Positions 8,887 to 17,518 of a DNA stretch of 64,000 nucleotides are shown one piece after another; within the stretch, counting starts at the first letter, position 1, and each line of letters begins with the position of its first letter. The DNA comes from Nitrospira sp. (lineage in GTDB: Bacteria; Nitrospirota; Nitrospiria; Nitrospirales; Nitrospiraceae): assembly GCA_018242685.1 (NCBI GenBank), contig JAFEBM010000034.1:47667-111666 (forward strand), given 5' to 3'. The position numbers were made by a program, and so were the translations under genes. Under the pieces are notes generated by a model. It had not been told where the DNA came from and searched no databases. It saw only the letters and a program-made list of their open reading frames with translations.

Positions 8887-9717
8887 ATGTTGACTAGTAA
8901 GCTGTGCTCAGAGTCAGATTTTCTGGCACCATGGTTTTCAGCATGGAGGAGCGCGATGACGTGCCACGCCGCGAACGACATTCCATTAGGAGGCTCATTC
9001 TTTCACCGCAAGGAGTGGGAATTCATCTTTGTCACCCAGGCGCTCTATGAACGAGGCTTTCTGTGTTCCGGCAGCAAAGGGTTAGGTTTTGCAGTGGGCC
9101 GCGAACCGCTTCCTTGCTTGTTTGCTTCGCGAGGTGTTGCGGTTATGGCTACGGACGCTCCCTACGATTTCGGCACGTGGCGCCACGACTACGCGGCAAA
9201 CGTAGAAGGTCTCTATCGGCCGGAAATGTGTTGCCGCGCCGTATTTGATAAAAACGTCCGATTCATGCCGTTAGATATGAGTGAACTGCCAGGGCACCTC
9301 GGAAACTTTGACTTTTCATGGTCGTGCTGCGCTGTAGAACACTTGGGGTCACTGGAAGCTGGCCTGTCGTTCATGGCAAAGCAGATGCGGTACCTGCGGT
9401 ATGGCGGAATATCTGTTCACACAACAGAATTCAACTTATCGTCTAACGATGAGACACTGGCGACAGGCCCCACAGTTTTATTTAGACGCAGGGATATTGA
9501 AGCATTCGCCGAGCAGATATTGCTGCAAGGCGACGGCATCGCGCCATTCGATTGTACTGTAGGCTCAGGCCCGCTGGATAAGTCGCTGGCTGTCTTCCCT
9601 TGGAACGATTTCCGATACAATAACGCCCACTTACAGTTGATGATTAATCGATTTCGGTGTACCTCAGCCGGAATAATACTGTCCAAGGGAAAGTATGAGA
9701 CTGAAATATCTTGTTGA
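8887..9717 (+). CDS. SAM-dependent methyltransferase-like protein
   Basis: 276 residues, ATG with AAGGA nearby. The middle shows a class I methyltransferase pattern: CSGSKGLGFAVGREPLPCLF as the glycine-rich motif I region, VAVMATDAPYDFGTW with an acidic residue after beta 2, FDFSWSCCAVEHLGSLEAGL as the motif IV/post-I block, and LRYGGISVHTTEFNLS as motif VI. The substrate is unknown; its position directly behind a glycosyltransferase suggests methylation of a sugar or glycan end. Not obviously damaged, unlike both genes before it. Confidence 0.65.
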   Translation: MLTSKLCSESDFLAPWFSAWRSAMTCHAANDIPLGGSFFHRKEWEFIFVTQALYERGFLCSGSKGLGFAVGREPLPCLFASRGVAVMATDAPYDFGTWRHDYAANVEGLYRPEMCCRAVFDKNVRFMPLDMSELPGHLGNFDFSWSCCAVEHLGSLEAGLSFMAKQMRYLRYGGISVHTTEFNLSSNDETLATGPTVLFRRRDIEAFAEQILLQGDGIAPFDCTVGSGPLDKSLAVFPWNDFRYNNAHLQLMINRFRCTSAGIILSKGKYETEISC

Positions 9718-10226
9718 GAATGGGTCCCTCCACTGCGCGAGAGTCGCAGGCCATCTTAACGGATGGACCGCATGCCGACGATCACAACCAAAAGTGAAAA
9801 CAAGGCTCAGGTCTTGTCTTGTGCATACTGGAAAGATTGATGACGTTCTATGGCGTGACCGCTACGTCTTGAGTTTCTCGGAACCCTCTACCAATGTCAT
9901 CAATTTTGAGGATGCGCCACGGGACATCGTCGTTGCCAGCGGGGATTGAACGACCTTGTTGGTCCCACTTGCCCTCGTGATCGATTGGTTTGGCTGACAG
10001 CACCGTTATTCCCTTCATCCCCACGCCTTCTTTCCTCGTTTCAACAACGCTTTGAACACTTATAGTCGTCATTCAACAGCCTAAGAGCGTGAATTCGTGC
10101 ATGAAAATGAACTGAGCGATGGTTACTGCGAATCTGCTCATTGGATTGGAAATCGACGAATTCTTTACATCAGGGAAGCGGTAGTTGTCTGGGGCGCTTT
10201 CACTGGAATTGGCGCATAACATTACC
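9718..10226 (+). other. intergenic stretch with a vestige of a CHAD gene end
   Basis: No intact gene. The notable content is a 46-base segment at 10013-10058 that matches the 3' end of the CHAD gene at 10946-10991 (separate entry). An open frame at 9695-9949 has no recognised feature. Confidence 0.5.
10013..10058 (-). repeat. direct repeat of the CHAD gene 3' end (left copy)
   Basis: Ungapped comparison with 10946-10991 gives 36 of 46 identical bases. On the reverse strand this copy encodes VFKALLKRGKKAWG followed by TGA, against LFRTLLKRGEKAWG and stop in the intact CYTH-CHAD gene. The two copies have the same orientation and bracket the DUF433/DUF5615 toxin-antitoxin pair. Similarity stops abruptly on both sides. 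Confidence 0.75.
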
Positions 10227-10255
10227 TTGGCATCGTTGGCCAGGCGCTGTAGAAT
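10227..10255 (+). promoter_or_regulatory. sigma-70-type promoter of the DUF433/DUF5615 pair
   Basis: TTGGCA at 10227-10232, a 17-base spacer and TAGAAT at 10250-10255. The expected start site falls at about 10262, the A of the antitoxin ATG, which would give a leaderless or nearly leaderless transcript; no Shine-Dalgarno is seen upstream of that ATG. Confidence 0.6.
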
Positions 10256-10261
10256 AACCTC

Positions 10262-10501
10262 ATGTCTCGCGATAACTTACTATCACGTATCACGGTCGAT
10301 CCGGAACTCTGTCACGGGAAGCCTTGCATTCGTGGCTTGCGGTACCCTGTGGAAAGCATTCTTGAGTATCTGGCTGGGGGAGATTCCGTAGAGCAGGTGT
10401 TGGCTGAGTTTCCAGACCTGGAGCGAGACGATATTTTGGCCTGCTTAGAGTTTTCCAGAAAAATACTGGCAGCCAAAAGTGTTCACCTGGCATTGAAGTG
10501 A
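10262..10501 (+). CDS. DUF433-family antitoxin
   Basis: 79 residues: ITVDPELCHGKPCIRGLR, then YPVESILEYLAGGDSVEQVL and FPDLERDDILACLEFSRK. This is the DUF433 layout, a small winged/ribbon DNA-binding antitoxin usually paired with a DUF5615 PIN-like toxin. Its TGA overlaps the toxin GTG (GTGA, 4-base overlap), the normal translational coupling for this pair. It should neutralise the toxin and repress its own promoter. The antitoxin looks intact while the toxin is frameshifted. Confidence 0.9.
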   Translation: MSRDNLLSRITVDPELCHGKPCIRGLRYPVESILEYLAGGDSVEQVLAEFPDLERDDILACLEFSRKILAAKSVHLALK

Positions 10502-10828
10502 AATTTCTCCTTAGATGCGCACCTCCCACGCCGCCTCTGCATTCTTCTCTCAGAACGTGGACATGATGCGATTCACACGCTGACTCTCTCGGCGGGCAAT
10601 CACACGAAAGATTCGGTTATCAGCGAGATATCTGTGAGCGAACAGCGGGTCGTAGTCTCGAAAGACTCGGATTTCGTATATTCCCATGTGTTACATGGAC
10701 GCCCCTGGAAATTGCTTTTAATCAAGACAGGCAACATATCCGCTCAGGACCTGAGTGCGTTGCTCGCTCGTCACTTGCCCGTCATCGAGCAGGTTCTCCA
10801 AACCCACACGTTGGTTGAAGTCGATTGA
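10498..10828 (+). pseudogene. DUF5615 PIN-like toxin, frameshifted after codon 5
   Basis: GTG at 10498 begins V-K-F-L-L, the usual start of DUF5615 proteins (MKFLLDANLP). After CTT an extra A at 10513 shifts the frame; dropping it gives DAHLPRRLCILLSERGHDAI and an uninterrupted frame to 10828 containing VVSKDSDFVYSHVL and KLLLIKTGNIS, the conserved acidic active-site segments. With the A present, the GTG frame stops after about 25 codons at the TGA in GGACATGATG. So the toxin, about 109 residues when repaired, is probably silenced by a 1-base insertion. Reinitiation at GTG 10634 would yield only the C-terminal 64 residues without the first catalytic Asp. Confidence 0.85.
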
Positions 10829-10947
10829 TCGTCCGTGATTCCCGTGATTTAACCAAGATCCTTGCCTTTTCCAGCCAACGCCGACGGAGACAATGCGGGT
10901 GTTCTGCGCTGACGAAGTGACTATTTTTTGGACAACTACCTTCCACT

Positions 10948-12432
10948 TCATCCCCAGGCCTTTTCCCCCCGTTTCAACAACGTCCGAAACAGCGGTTTCA
11001 TGTCCTTGCGGGCGCGTTGACGCCGTTGGCGTTGGCGCTCCACCATGCGACCAGCAAGAAATCCGGCGCGGACGCTGGTCGAGTATTTAAGGAACTGTCT
11101 GATGTGACGTTCCGCCTGGAACGCATCCTGATGGATACCCAGTAGATCCTGGACGGCACGCGCGGACTTGATAAATCGGCCGGCGGGTTTGCCTATCGAG
11201 CGGCGGGCGAGTTCCGCTGCATAGCGGGCGCGTTTGGTCTTGATGCGGACCTTGTGCAAATGGGTGTCTGATGGAGAAGGGGCGAGCCGGCTGATCGCCT
11301 TGCGCAGCTTCTTGAATGCTAGCGCGGCAAGCTGGCGTACTGTCAGGGGAGACTCCACGACCGAGGGGTTCTGTGCCGCTTGTTGAAGTCGCCGGATGAG
11401 TTCGAAGTATCGAGCGCTCGTGAGTTCGTTGAGGATCATCTGCTGTACCGCCGCTCGTTGGGTCCGCAGATGGGAGATGAAGTGTGCGAACAGCTTGCGG
11501 TCTCGTGCATGCAATTCGGAAGATTCCTCCGTGAAATACGCGATCTGGACGTCGAGATCGCGGGCCGGTCCCAGCAGCTCGCTGAGCCACTTGAGCTCCT
11601 GTTGCAGTGACGTGACCCACGCAGGGAGGAGAATCGGTTGAGCTGTGCGGAGCACGGCGCGCAGGCGTCTCGTCGCGACACGCAGTTGGTGCAGGCTCTC
11701 ACGCTCGGTTCCGAGCCTCGTGCCGGGATCATGGGCGAGGAGCCACCCGAGATGCTGAGCGAGGGCCCACTTTATGTGTTCGACCACCGGCGCCTCCGCC
11801 TCAGGCTGCATAGGTTGAGAAGGGGCTGAGAGCGAGAGGGCACGGAATAACTTTGGTCGTCCGTCGTGATCGGATGCCCCCGCTTCTCGCAGCTGCTGTT
11901 CGAGGGAACCGAGTGAGGCCTCGTCGCCCTGCCGTTGTTCGATTTCGAGTTCGCAAAAGTGATGAGTGGTACCGCCGCTTTTGTCGACTGACACCGTATC
12001 GAGAGCGATCTCAGCGACGGGTACTTGACCATGATGCACGAGGAAGCCTCTTCGCCGGACGTGCAACGTCCCGACCGGCGTCAGTTTCCGATGTCCGAGG
12101 TGGAGAATCAGTAGGTCGCGTAGCGAGGCCGGTGGATCGGCCTGATTGCCGGTCACTTCCACTTCCTGCCGATCATCTCCCAACGGAATTTTCAACTGCC
12201 AGGACTTTTTTCCTCGTTCGATGCGATGGCGAAGGGTAATCCTCGTATGGGCCAAGTCGTAGGCGGCAGTGTCGTAATAAGTGGAGATCAGCTGCCGCTG
12301 GGGAAGCGGCGTGCCGGGAAGCCGAGGCAGGTGGAAATCTGGAGCAACGGCTAGCTTCAGTTCGCGTTCTGGTTGTGAAGAGATCGGGGAGGAGCGCACA
12401 AGAGGAGCGAGATGTGTGTCCAATCGAGTCAT
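10948..12432 (-). CDS. CYTH-CHAD domain protein
   Basis: 494 residues from ATG 12432 (GAGGG upstream); a longer frame to 12498 is less likely. Residues about 20-200 form a CYTH triphosphate-tunnel domain: ERELKLAV (the ExExK signature), then basic and acidic strands RITLRHRIERGKKSWQLKIP and FCELEIEQ. Residues about 225-490 form a CHAD domain of two helical repeats rich in His, Arg and Lys (HQLRVATRRLRAVLR, HKVRIKTKRARYAAEL). CHAD domains bind inorganic polyphosphate and CYTH members hydrolyse or sense triphosphates, so polyphosphate handling is the likely role. The 3' end is repeated at 10013-10058. Confidence 0.9.
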   Translation of the reverse strand: MTRLDTHLAPLVRSSPISSQPERELKLAVAPDFHLPRLPGTPLPQRQLISTYYDTAAYDLAHTRITLRHRIERGKKSWQLKIPLGDDRQEVEVTGNQADPPASLRDLLILHLGHRKLTPVGTLHVRRRGFLVHHGQVPVAEIALDTVSVDKSGGTTHHFCELEIEQRQGDEASLGSLEQQLREAGASDHDGRPKLFRALSLSAPSQPMQPEAEAPVVEHIKWALAQHLGWLLAHDPGTRLGTERESLHQLRVATRRLRAVLRTAQPILLPAWVTSLQQELKWLSELLGPARDLDVQIAYFTEESSELHARDRKLFAHFISHLRTQRAAVQQMILNELTSARYFELIRRLQQAAQNPSVVESPLTVRQLAALAFKKLRKAISRLAPSPSDTHLHKVRIKTKRARYAAELARRSIGKPAGRFIKSARAVQDLLGIHQDAFQAERHIRQFLKYSTSVRAGFLAGRMVERQRQRRQRARKDMKPLFRTLLKRGEKAWG

Positions 12433-12612
12433 CGTGGAACCCTCATAGCAGAGCCGGACTACCCTATAAGTGTCAACGCAGGAGAGAGTGAAATGCAACT
12501 CAGAGGGCGTCAGGGAATATCAGGGAAGGTTGTCTATACGACGGGCGATATGGAAGAGAAAGGTAGGGGCAGCCTCGCTGCGTAGGCAGGTGGCTCAAGA
12601 AAGATAGGATCG

Positions 12613-12996
12613 TTAAAAGTCGTCGATAGACACTGATCGGAGAAAGTCCCGCACCGATACCAGGCCGACGAGCGCTCCACCTTTTGTCACGCCGAGGTGA
12701 AGCGTGCGATGCTTGTCCATGAGGTCGGCGGCTTCCGTCAATGGCCGTCGCTCTTCGATGCCGGGCACTGGACTGCTCATGATGTTCTCCACGGGTACGA
12801 AGTAGGACACTTTCTCAGCCCCCACGAACTTCCTCACGACATCCGATTCCGTTAGGATGCCAATGATCTTCGTTTGGCGGGCGACGAGCACACTTTCGAC
12901 ATTGCAGGCTTTCATCAGTTTCGCCGCCTCGATGACCGATGTACCCGCGTCCACCGTCACTGGTTCTTTCTGCATTAACTTGCCGACTGTGACCAT
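12613..12996 (-). CDS. two-CBS-domain protein
   Basis: 127 residues composed of one CBS pair: VGKLMQKEPVTVDAGTSVIE, IIGILTESDVVRKFV in the first unit and ENIMSSPVPGIEERRPLTEA, LVGLVSVRDFLRS in the second. Such stand-alone pairs sense adenosine nucleotides and regulate partners. GGAGG lies just before the ATG. Transcribed divergently from the porin at 13113, with about 116 bases between the starts. No partner enzyme is evident. Confidence 0.9.
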   Translation of the reverse strand: MVTVGKLMQKEPVTVDAGTSVIEAAKLMKACNVESVLVARQTKIIGILTESDVVRKFVGAEKVSYFVPVENIMSSPVPGIEERRPLTEAADLMDKHRTLHLGVTKGGALVGLVSVRDFLRSVSIDDF

Positions 12997-13024
12997 ACTG
13001 CTCCTCCTTTTTATTGTTTGTGAT

Positions 13025-13054
13025 TTGACGCTAAGCCTATCGCGGGCATATTGC
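13025..13054 (+). promoter_or_regulatory. probable promoter of the porin gene
   Basis: TTGACG at 13025-13030, an 18-base spacer, TATTGC at 13049-13054. A start site near 13061 would place the TTG codon at 13113 inside the transcript and exclude the upstream GTG at 13059, supporting the start chosen for the porin. Confidence 0.4.
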
Positions 13055-13112
13055 GTCGGTGTTAGGAGGACATTACAAACTGGTAAAATCTCAAAACAAG
13101 AGGGGGATTATC

Positions 13113-14453
13113 TTGCACGGGTTTAAGGATGACTCATCCTTTCAGAAGCGCCCAGCCGTCCTCTGTCCGACCTTACGTTTGCTCTCTCCGCGTCGCTGTC
13201 CTGCTGTTCTCCTCATAACCCTGCTCCTCATGTGGGGGATTGCGCTTGTCGAGGCGCGGGCCGATGCACCGGACAGCATGGGGGATGAAACGCCGGAACA
13301 CGTCGCGCTCCGACACAAAGGCACGCCGAAAGCTGTCACGAAGCGCCTGCTCTCGGAAGATTGGGGATTGCGGTTGTATGGATATCTCGATGGCTCTTAC
13401 ACCCAAAATTTCAATAATCCGTCCAATAACATCAACCAGCTTCGCATCTACGACGTGAATTCGAACCAGTTTCGGCCGAATCTCGCGCAGTTCGTGTTGG
13501 AGAAGGAAGCCAAAGCCGATGGAAATTGGAAAGATCGCGCTGGGTTTCACGTGAAGTTCAATGCCGGCCGTGATTCTGATTTCATCGGTGGCATCGGGCT
13601 CAGCACCTGGGCCGACTTCCAGGAATTCTATGTGCAGTATGTCGCGCCGGTTGGGAATGGACTCAGGATACAACTCGGTCAGTTCAATACCTTGATCGGC
13701 TACGAAGTTGTGGAAAGCCCGCACAATCCCAATTATTCGAGATCGTGGCTCTTCGGCCTCGGGCAGCCGTTTACGACTCGAGGAGGGCGGCTGTCATACG
13801 ACATCACGGAACGGATCTCGCTGTCGGTCGGGGTGATCGGTTACATCAACTCGGCGCGAGGAAACAGCCGACATGACGCATTGATGGAATCAGCGCTGAC
13901 CATCAGTCCGTTTGAACGGGTCAAACTGACATTGTACGGCTTGGCCGGGCCGCGGCCTGGAGCGAGCGGGACGCCCGGCGGGGTTATGCTGTTGTTCGGT
14001 GGGTTTGCCAGCTTCCAAGCGACAGAACAGACTTCGCTCGTCCTTGAGTCTTACTATGCGAATCAGGCGAACAGCAGCACGATCAGCCAGGCAGGCAATG
14101 CGCGGTGGAACGGAGTGGCCGGCTATGTGATCCATGATTTCACCCGGCAATGGGGAGTGCGGCTTCGCGCGGAACTGTTTGAGGATGCCGGGGGGGTTGT
14201 GTCGTGCGAAGGAACGACGGCTTACCAGCCGAGAGCCAACGTCTGCTTCGGGGCCACCTCGACGGCAGCGGCGCCGCCCGTCGCACAAACCCTCTGGGAA
14301 GTCACCTCGACGTTACAATACAAGCCGTTCAAATCCCTCATCACCCGGTTGGAATATCGGTACGACAAGTCCAACCAGAACGTGTTTCAAGTCGGCTCAC
14401 GCGCGACCAGCTATCAATCGACGCTGTCGTTGGAGGCCATCTATCTGTTCTGA
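13113..14453 (+). CDS. outer-membrane beta-barrel porin-like protein
   Basis: 446 residues from TTG 13113, chosen because AGAGGGGG lies 6-12 bases upstream; GTG 13059 is an alternative. Positively charged n-region followed by AVLLITLLLMWGIALVEARA as signal peptide. The mature protein alternates short amphipathic strands and ends with EAIYLF, a C-terminal aromatic typical of barrels inserted by BAM. LRLYGYLDGSYTQNFNNP, FYVQYVAPVGNGLRIQLGQF and SRSWLFGLGQPFTTRGGRL are typical of OmpL-like beta-barrel porin-2 proteins. Substrate unknown. Confidence 0.8.
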   Translation: MHGFKDDSSFQKRPAVLCPTLRLLSPRRCPAVLLITLLLMWGIALVEARADAPDSMGDETPEHVALRHKGTPKAVTKRLLSEDWGLRLYGYLDGSYTQNFNNPSNNINQLRIYDVNSNQFRPNLAQFVLEKEAKADGNWKDRAGFHVKFNAGRDSDFIGGIGLSTWADFQEFYVQYVAPVGNGLRIQLGQFNTLIGYEVVESPHNPNYSRSWLFGLGQPFTTRGGRLSYDITERISLSVGVIGYINSARGNSRHDALMESALTISPFERVKLTLYGLAGPRPGASGTPGGVMLLFGGFASFQATEQTSLVLESYYANQANSSTISQAGNARWNGVAGYVIHDFTRQWGVRLRAELFEDAGGVVSCEGTTAYQPRANVCFGATSTAAAPPVAQTLWEVTSTLQYKPFKSLITRLEYRYDKSNQNVFQVGSRATSYQSTLSLEAIYLF

Positions 14454-14579
14454 GTAGACCGATATCGCTGAAGATTTCCCTCCGGCGTCGTCGCATCGGC
14501 CGGCGCCACAGCAATGAGCGAAGAGAAGCCGATCTTTGCCAAGAGCATCAACCATTTTACGGAGCAAACATCGTTGTGG

Positions 14580-15218
14580 TCACTTGAATTCTTCCCATCC
14601 ACTCAAGCGGCTGCCGAAGACCAGCGTACGCCTGGTGGTGGAAACGAGGATGAGGCCATTCTCATTGTCTACGCCGACAATACGCTCGTGCACGGCCAAT
14701 GGCTTCGAGGCGAAGCCGCCGAGCAAGGGGGTGAATCCGATTAATCGTTCATTGGTGATGAAGACCGCCCCGTAGTCGTTACTGTGGAAGCGATTCACTT
14801 TTTCTCGTACACCTAACGCTTCTTCGAGCCACAAACCATTGACGCCGCGAAATCCATACAGATGCCGATCCGTTCTGATGAGGCTGAAGGTAGGGAGGAT
14901 CTTCCGTTCGAGGACTGTTTCGTTCAGGTCCAATTCCTTCTTGCTCCAGGTCAGAGCACGGCTTGAAAACCCTAAAAGCCGACGAGACGTCACCACGATG
15001 CCGATGATCCCGTTCGTGCTGGAACTGATCACAACTTCCTGAGCACCCAACGGTATTTCCCGTCGTCCGCTCAGTTGACTGGTCGCCACGGCCAGACCTG
15101 ATTCCACCCACAGAGTGACCTCGGTTCCAATCTCCACGGCCTGCGCGATGGATAGCCACGAGGACCAGATCAGCGGAAGCAGGACCCATCGGAACATGGG
15201 TGGAAGATGGAGGTACAT
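14580..15218 (-). CDS. secreted protein of unknown function
   Basis: 212 residues with a signal peptide (MFRWVLLPLIWSSWLSIAQA, cleavage near AQA); ATG 15218 or the internal ATG 15197 could be the start. The mature part looks like a repeat of short beta strands: GIVVTSRRLLGFSSR, SLIRTDRHLYGFRGVNG, AVFITNERLIGFTPLLGGF, LVSTTRRTLVFGSRLSGW, four blades each built as I/V-x-T-x-x-x-L-x-G/F. This could be a small beta-propeller or solenoid. Convergent with the porin. No family recognised. Confidence 0.75.
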   Translation of the reverse strand: MYLHLPPMFRWVLLPLIWSSWLSIAQAVEIGTEVTLWVESGLAVATSQLSGRREIPLGAQEVVISSSTNGIIGIVVTSRRLLGFSSRALTWSKKELDLNETVLERKILPTFSLIRTDRHLYGFRGVNGLWLEEALGVREKVNRFHSNDYGAVFITNERLIGFTPLLGGFASKPLAVHERIVGVDNENGLILVSTTRRTLVFGSRLSGWEEFK

Positions 15219-15275
15219 GGCCTCTGATTCTATCGTACATTCGAGAAGGATTGTGCTTAGGGGTAGGTCGAGAGC

Positions 15276-17006
15276 TCAAGCGATTGGTTCGTTCAAGCGG
15301 ATGGTATACAGATAGTGGTACAGCCCGTTGCGGGCCATTAACTGGGCATGGTTGCCCTCTTCCACCAGTTTGCCTTTGTCTAAGACTAGAATCCGGTCGG
15401 CACGTTGAATGGTCGACAGTCGGTGAGCGACGACGAAGGTCGTGCGACCTTCCATGAGGCGTTGAAGGGCCTCTTGAACCAGCCGTTCGGATTCGGTATC
15501 CAGCGACGAGGTCGCTTCGTCCAATAACAAAATGCGAGGATTCTTCAAGATCGCCCGGGCGATCGCGATTCGTTGACGTTGCCCGCCTGAGAGGTTGACC
15601 CCTTTCTCACCCACCAAGGTTTGATACCCGTCCGGCAAGCTCGTGATGAAGGCATGAGCATGAGCAGCTTTGCTCGCCTCCAATACGGCGGCCTCATTCG
15701 CTGCCATATTGCCGTAGCGAATGTTGTCGAGGATGGTGCCCCCAAAAAGGATCGTTTCTTGTGGGACGAGAGCAATCTGTCGGTACCAACTCTCAACGGT
15801 CACATGGCGCAAGTCTTTGCCGTCGATCGTGATGCGACCTTCCGTCGGATCGTAGAAGCGGTGCAACAGGTTGATCACGGTGGTCTTGCCGGCGCCCGTC
15901 GGTCCTACTAAGGCAGCCAATTCGCCTGGCTTGGCCTCGAACGACAGGTCCGACAACACCGGATGGCGAGCATCATAGCTGAAGTTGACGCCCTCCACCC
16001 GCACATGGCCTGTAACTGTCACGAGCGGTTGCGCGTCTGGTCGATCGTCAATATCCGGCTGGGCATCCAGTATTTCAAAAACACGCTGCGTCGCCCCCTG
16101 TGCTTCTTTGATCTGCGTAAACACGCGGGCTGCCGAGCTGAAGGGACCAATCAGGATACCGGCGAATAAGACGAAGGCGAACAGATCCCCTGGCGTGACG
16201 ACTCCCTCAATGACTTGTTTGCCTCCGTACCACAGCACCGCCGTTGCCGATGAGAACGTCAGGAGGCTGATCACCGGGATGAAGATGGCCATGATTCCGG
16301 CTCGACGGAGCGTGAGATGCAGCATGTGATCGACCTGATCTGCAAAACGAGCCTTTTCCCGTCGCGCCTGGACGAACGATTTGACGATGCGAATGCCGGA
16401 AATGACTTCTTCGGCCAAGGTACTGAGCGCGGCCGTGTGATCTTGAATCGACGTTGACAGGGATTTTAACCGACGGCCGAACATCTTGGAGACGACGACC
16501 AAGAGCGGGAGAAGGACCAAGATCAAGAGGCAGAGTCGCCAATTCATCATGAGCAGGAACGTGATGCCGCCGATGAAGGTCACGAGTTGTTTGACCCCGT
16601 CGATGGGGGTTTCTGTGACGAGGGATTGGACGACGGTCACGTCGGACATCAACCGGGAGAGTAATTCTCCCGTACGGCGCCGAGCGAAAAAGCTGACCGT
16701 CAGCGTCTGCAGGTGACCGAAGAGATGTTTGCGAAAGTCGGCGATGACTTCCTGAGAGACCCAGGCTGTCAGATAACTATGGCCCATCGAACATAGTCCC
16801 TGTAAGATTACCAGGCCCAGGAATAAGCCGATCGACCGGGTCATCTGATCGGCATCGTGCTGAACGGTGATGATATCCCAGAGAGTGCCGGCCAGCCGGA
16901 CTAAGGCGAGATTAATGAGCGCAACCCCGCTCACTAAGAGCCCGGCCAGTATTAAACGCGTCAAGTGAGGGCGCACGAACGGGAGGAAACGTTTGAAGAT
17001 CAACAT
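15276..17006 (-). CDS. ABC transporter, fused permease and ATPase (MsbA-like exporter)
   Basis: 576 residues. The N-terminal 320 form a six-helix exporter membrane domain (e.g. LILAGLLVSGVALINLALV, LLILVLLPLLVVV); the C-terminal part is a complete nucleotide-binding domain: Walker A GPTGAGKTT, Q-loop ALVPQETILF, signature LSGGQRQR, Walker B ILLLDEATSSLD and H-loop VVAHRLS. It should work as a homodimer in the inner membrane. Similarity of layout to MsbA/lipid A flippases is general; lipid, peptide or drug export cannot be separated from sequence alone. Confidence 0.93.
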   Translation of the reverse strand: MLIFKRFLPFVRPHLTRLILAGLLVSGVALINLALVRLAGTLWDIITVQHDADQMTRSIGLFLGLVILQGLCSMGHSYLTAWVSQEVIADFRKHLFGHLQTLTVSFFARRRTGELLSRLMSDVTVVQSLVTETPIDGVKQLVTFIGGITFLLMMNWRLCLLILVLLPLLVVVSKMFGRRLKSLSTSIQDHTAALSTLAEEVISGIRIVKSFVQARREKARFADQVDHMLHLTLRRAGIMAIFIPVISLLTFSSATAVLWYGGKQVIEGVVTPGDLFAFVLFAGILIGPFSSAARVFTQIKEAQGATQRVFEILDAQPDIDDRPDAQPLVTVTGHVRVEGVNFSYDARHPVLSDLSFEAKPGELAALVGPTGAGKTTVINLLHRFYDPTEGRITIDGKDLRHVTVESWYRQIALVPQETILFGGTILDNIRYGNMAANEAAVLEASKAAHAHAFITSLPDGYQTLVGEKGVNLSGGQRQRIAIARAILKNPRILLLDEATSSLDTESERLVQEALQRLMEGRTTFVVAHRLSTIQRADRILVLDKGKLVEEGNHAQLMARNGLYHYLYTIRLNEPIA

Positions 17007-17080
17007 GCTGGTCGGGCGGTGTGATTGGACACGGAATCGTGTTTCCGGCTTACCTCGACGGGGGGGTGGGGACGAAACGA

Positions 17081-17299
17081 CTAGAGTTGAGCGATCGATT
17101 CGATCAGGTTCTTATTGATCGCGACGAAATCCGACCGGTCCTTATCGTCGATGACGACATCGGTCAAGCTGATGAAGAGACGCGCTTCTTCATTGATCGC
17201 ATCGGAGACACGATTCCGCATCGGAGGGACCAGAAAGTCTCCCACGTAGGTACAATTGACCGTCCGTACGCGGATGCGGACTTTCTTCCCCTCGGCCAC
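17081..17299 (-). CDS. small conserved protein (DUF6812-like)
   Basis: 72 residues: MAEGKKVRIRVRTVNCTYVG, then DFLVPPMRNRVSDAINEEARLFISLTDVVID in the body and a C-terminal helix. Short beta-rich protein with conserved-looking VPPMRNRVSD. The name DUF6812 is from memory and tentative. Lies between the ABC exporter and the tiny COX24-like gene on the same strand, 30 bases apart. Function unknown. Confidence 0.7.
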   Translation of the reverse strand: MAEGKKVRIRVRTVNCTYVGDFLVPPMRNRVSDAINEEARLFISLTDVVIDDKDRSDFVAINKNLIESIAQL

Positions 17300-17329
17300 G
17301 GTTTCCTCCTCCCGCCACGCCGGCTGAGC

Positions 17330-17425
17330 TTAGCTTTTTCGGCGAAGAAATTTCTGGCGTTGGCGCAGCTTCTTGTACTTGTGCTTGCGCATCTTCTTTC
17401 GTCGTTTTTTCAAGACGCTTGACAT
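17330..17425 (-). CDS. 31-residue COX24/AURKAIP1-type basic protein
   Basis: Reading the reverse strand gives MSSVLKKRRKKMRKHKYKKL, RQRQKFLRRKS and TAA. The KKRRKKMxKHKxKKxRK pattern is the hallmark of bacterial AURKAIP1/COX24-domain proteins, very small basic proteins related to the mitochondrial small-subunit protein mS38, so ribosome association is likely. TTGGAGA is found about 10 bases before the ATG. Easily missed because of its size. Confidence 0.85.
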   Translation of the reverse strand: MSSVLKKRRKKMRKHKYKKLRQRQKFLRRKS

Positions 17426-17504
17426 GTGCTGTATCTCCAAAGAACGCCGAGTCTAAAAGCTTTCGGATGAAAATGCAACCTCACGGCGTCTTTTTCCCGT
17501 ATGC

Positions 17505-17510
17505 TATACT
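17505..17510 (+). promoter_or_regulatory. -10 box for the lipoprotein-nadB unit, close to the ATG
   Basis: TATACT at 17505-17510 stands 8 bases before ATG 17519. If used, the transcript would begin at or beside the start codon and be leaderless. No good -35 is seen at 17 bases upstream (ACGGCG region). Confidence 0.35.
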
Positions 17511-17518
17511 GCATCGCC

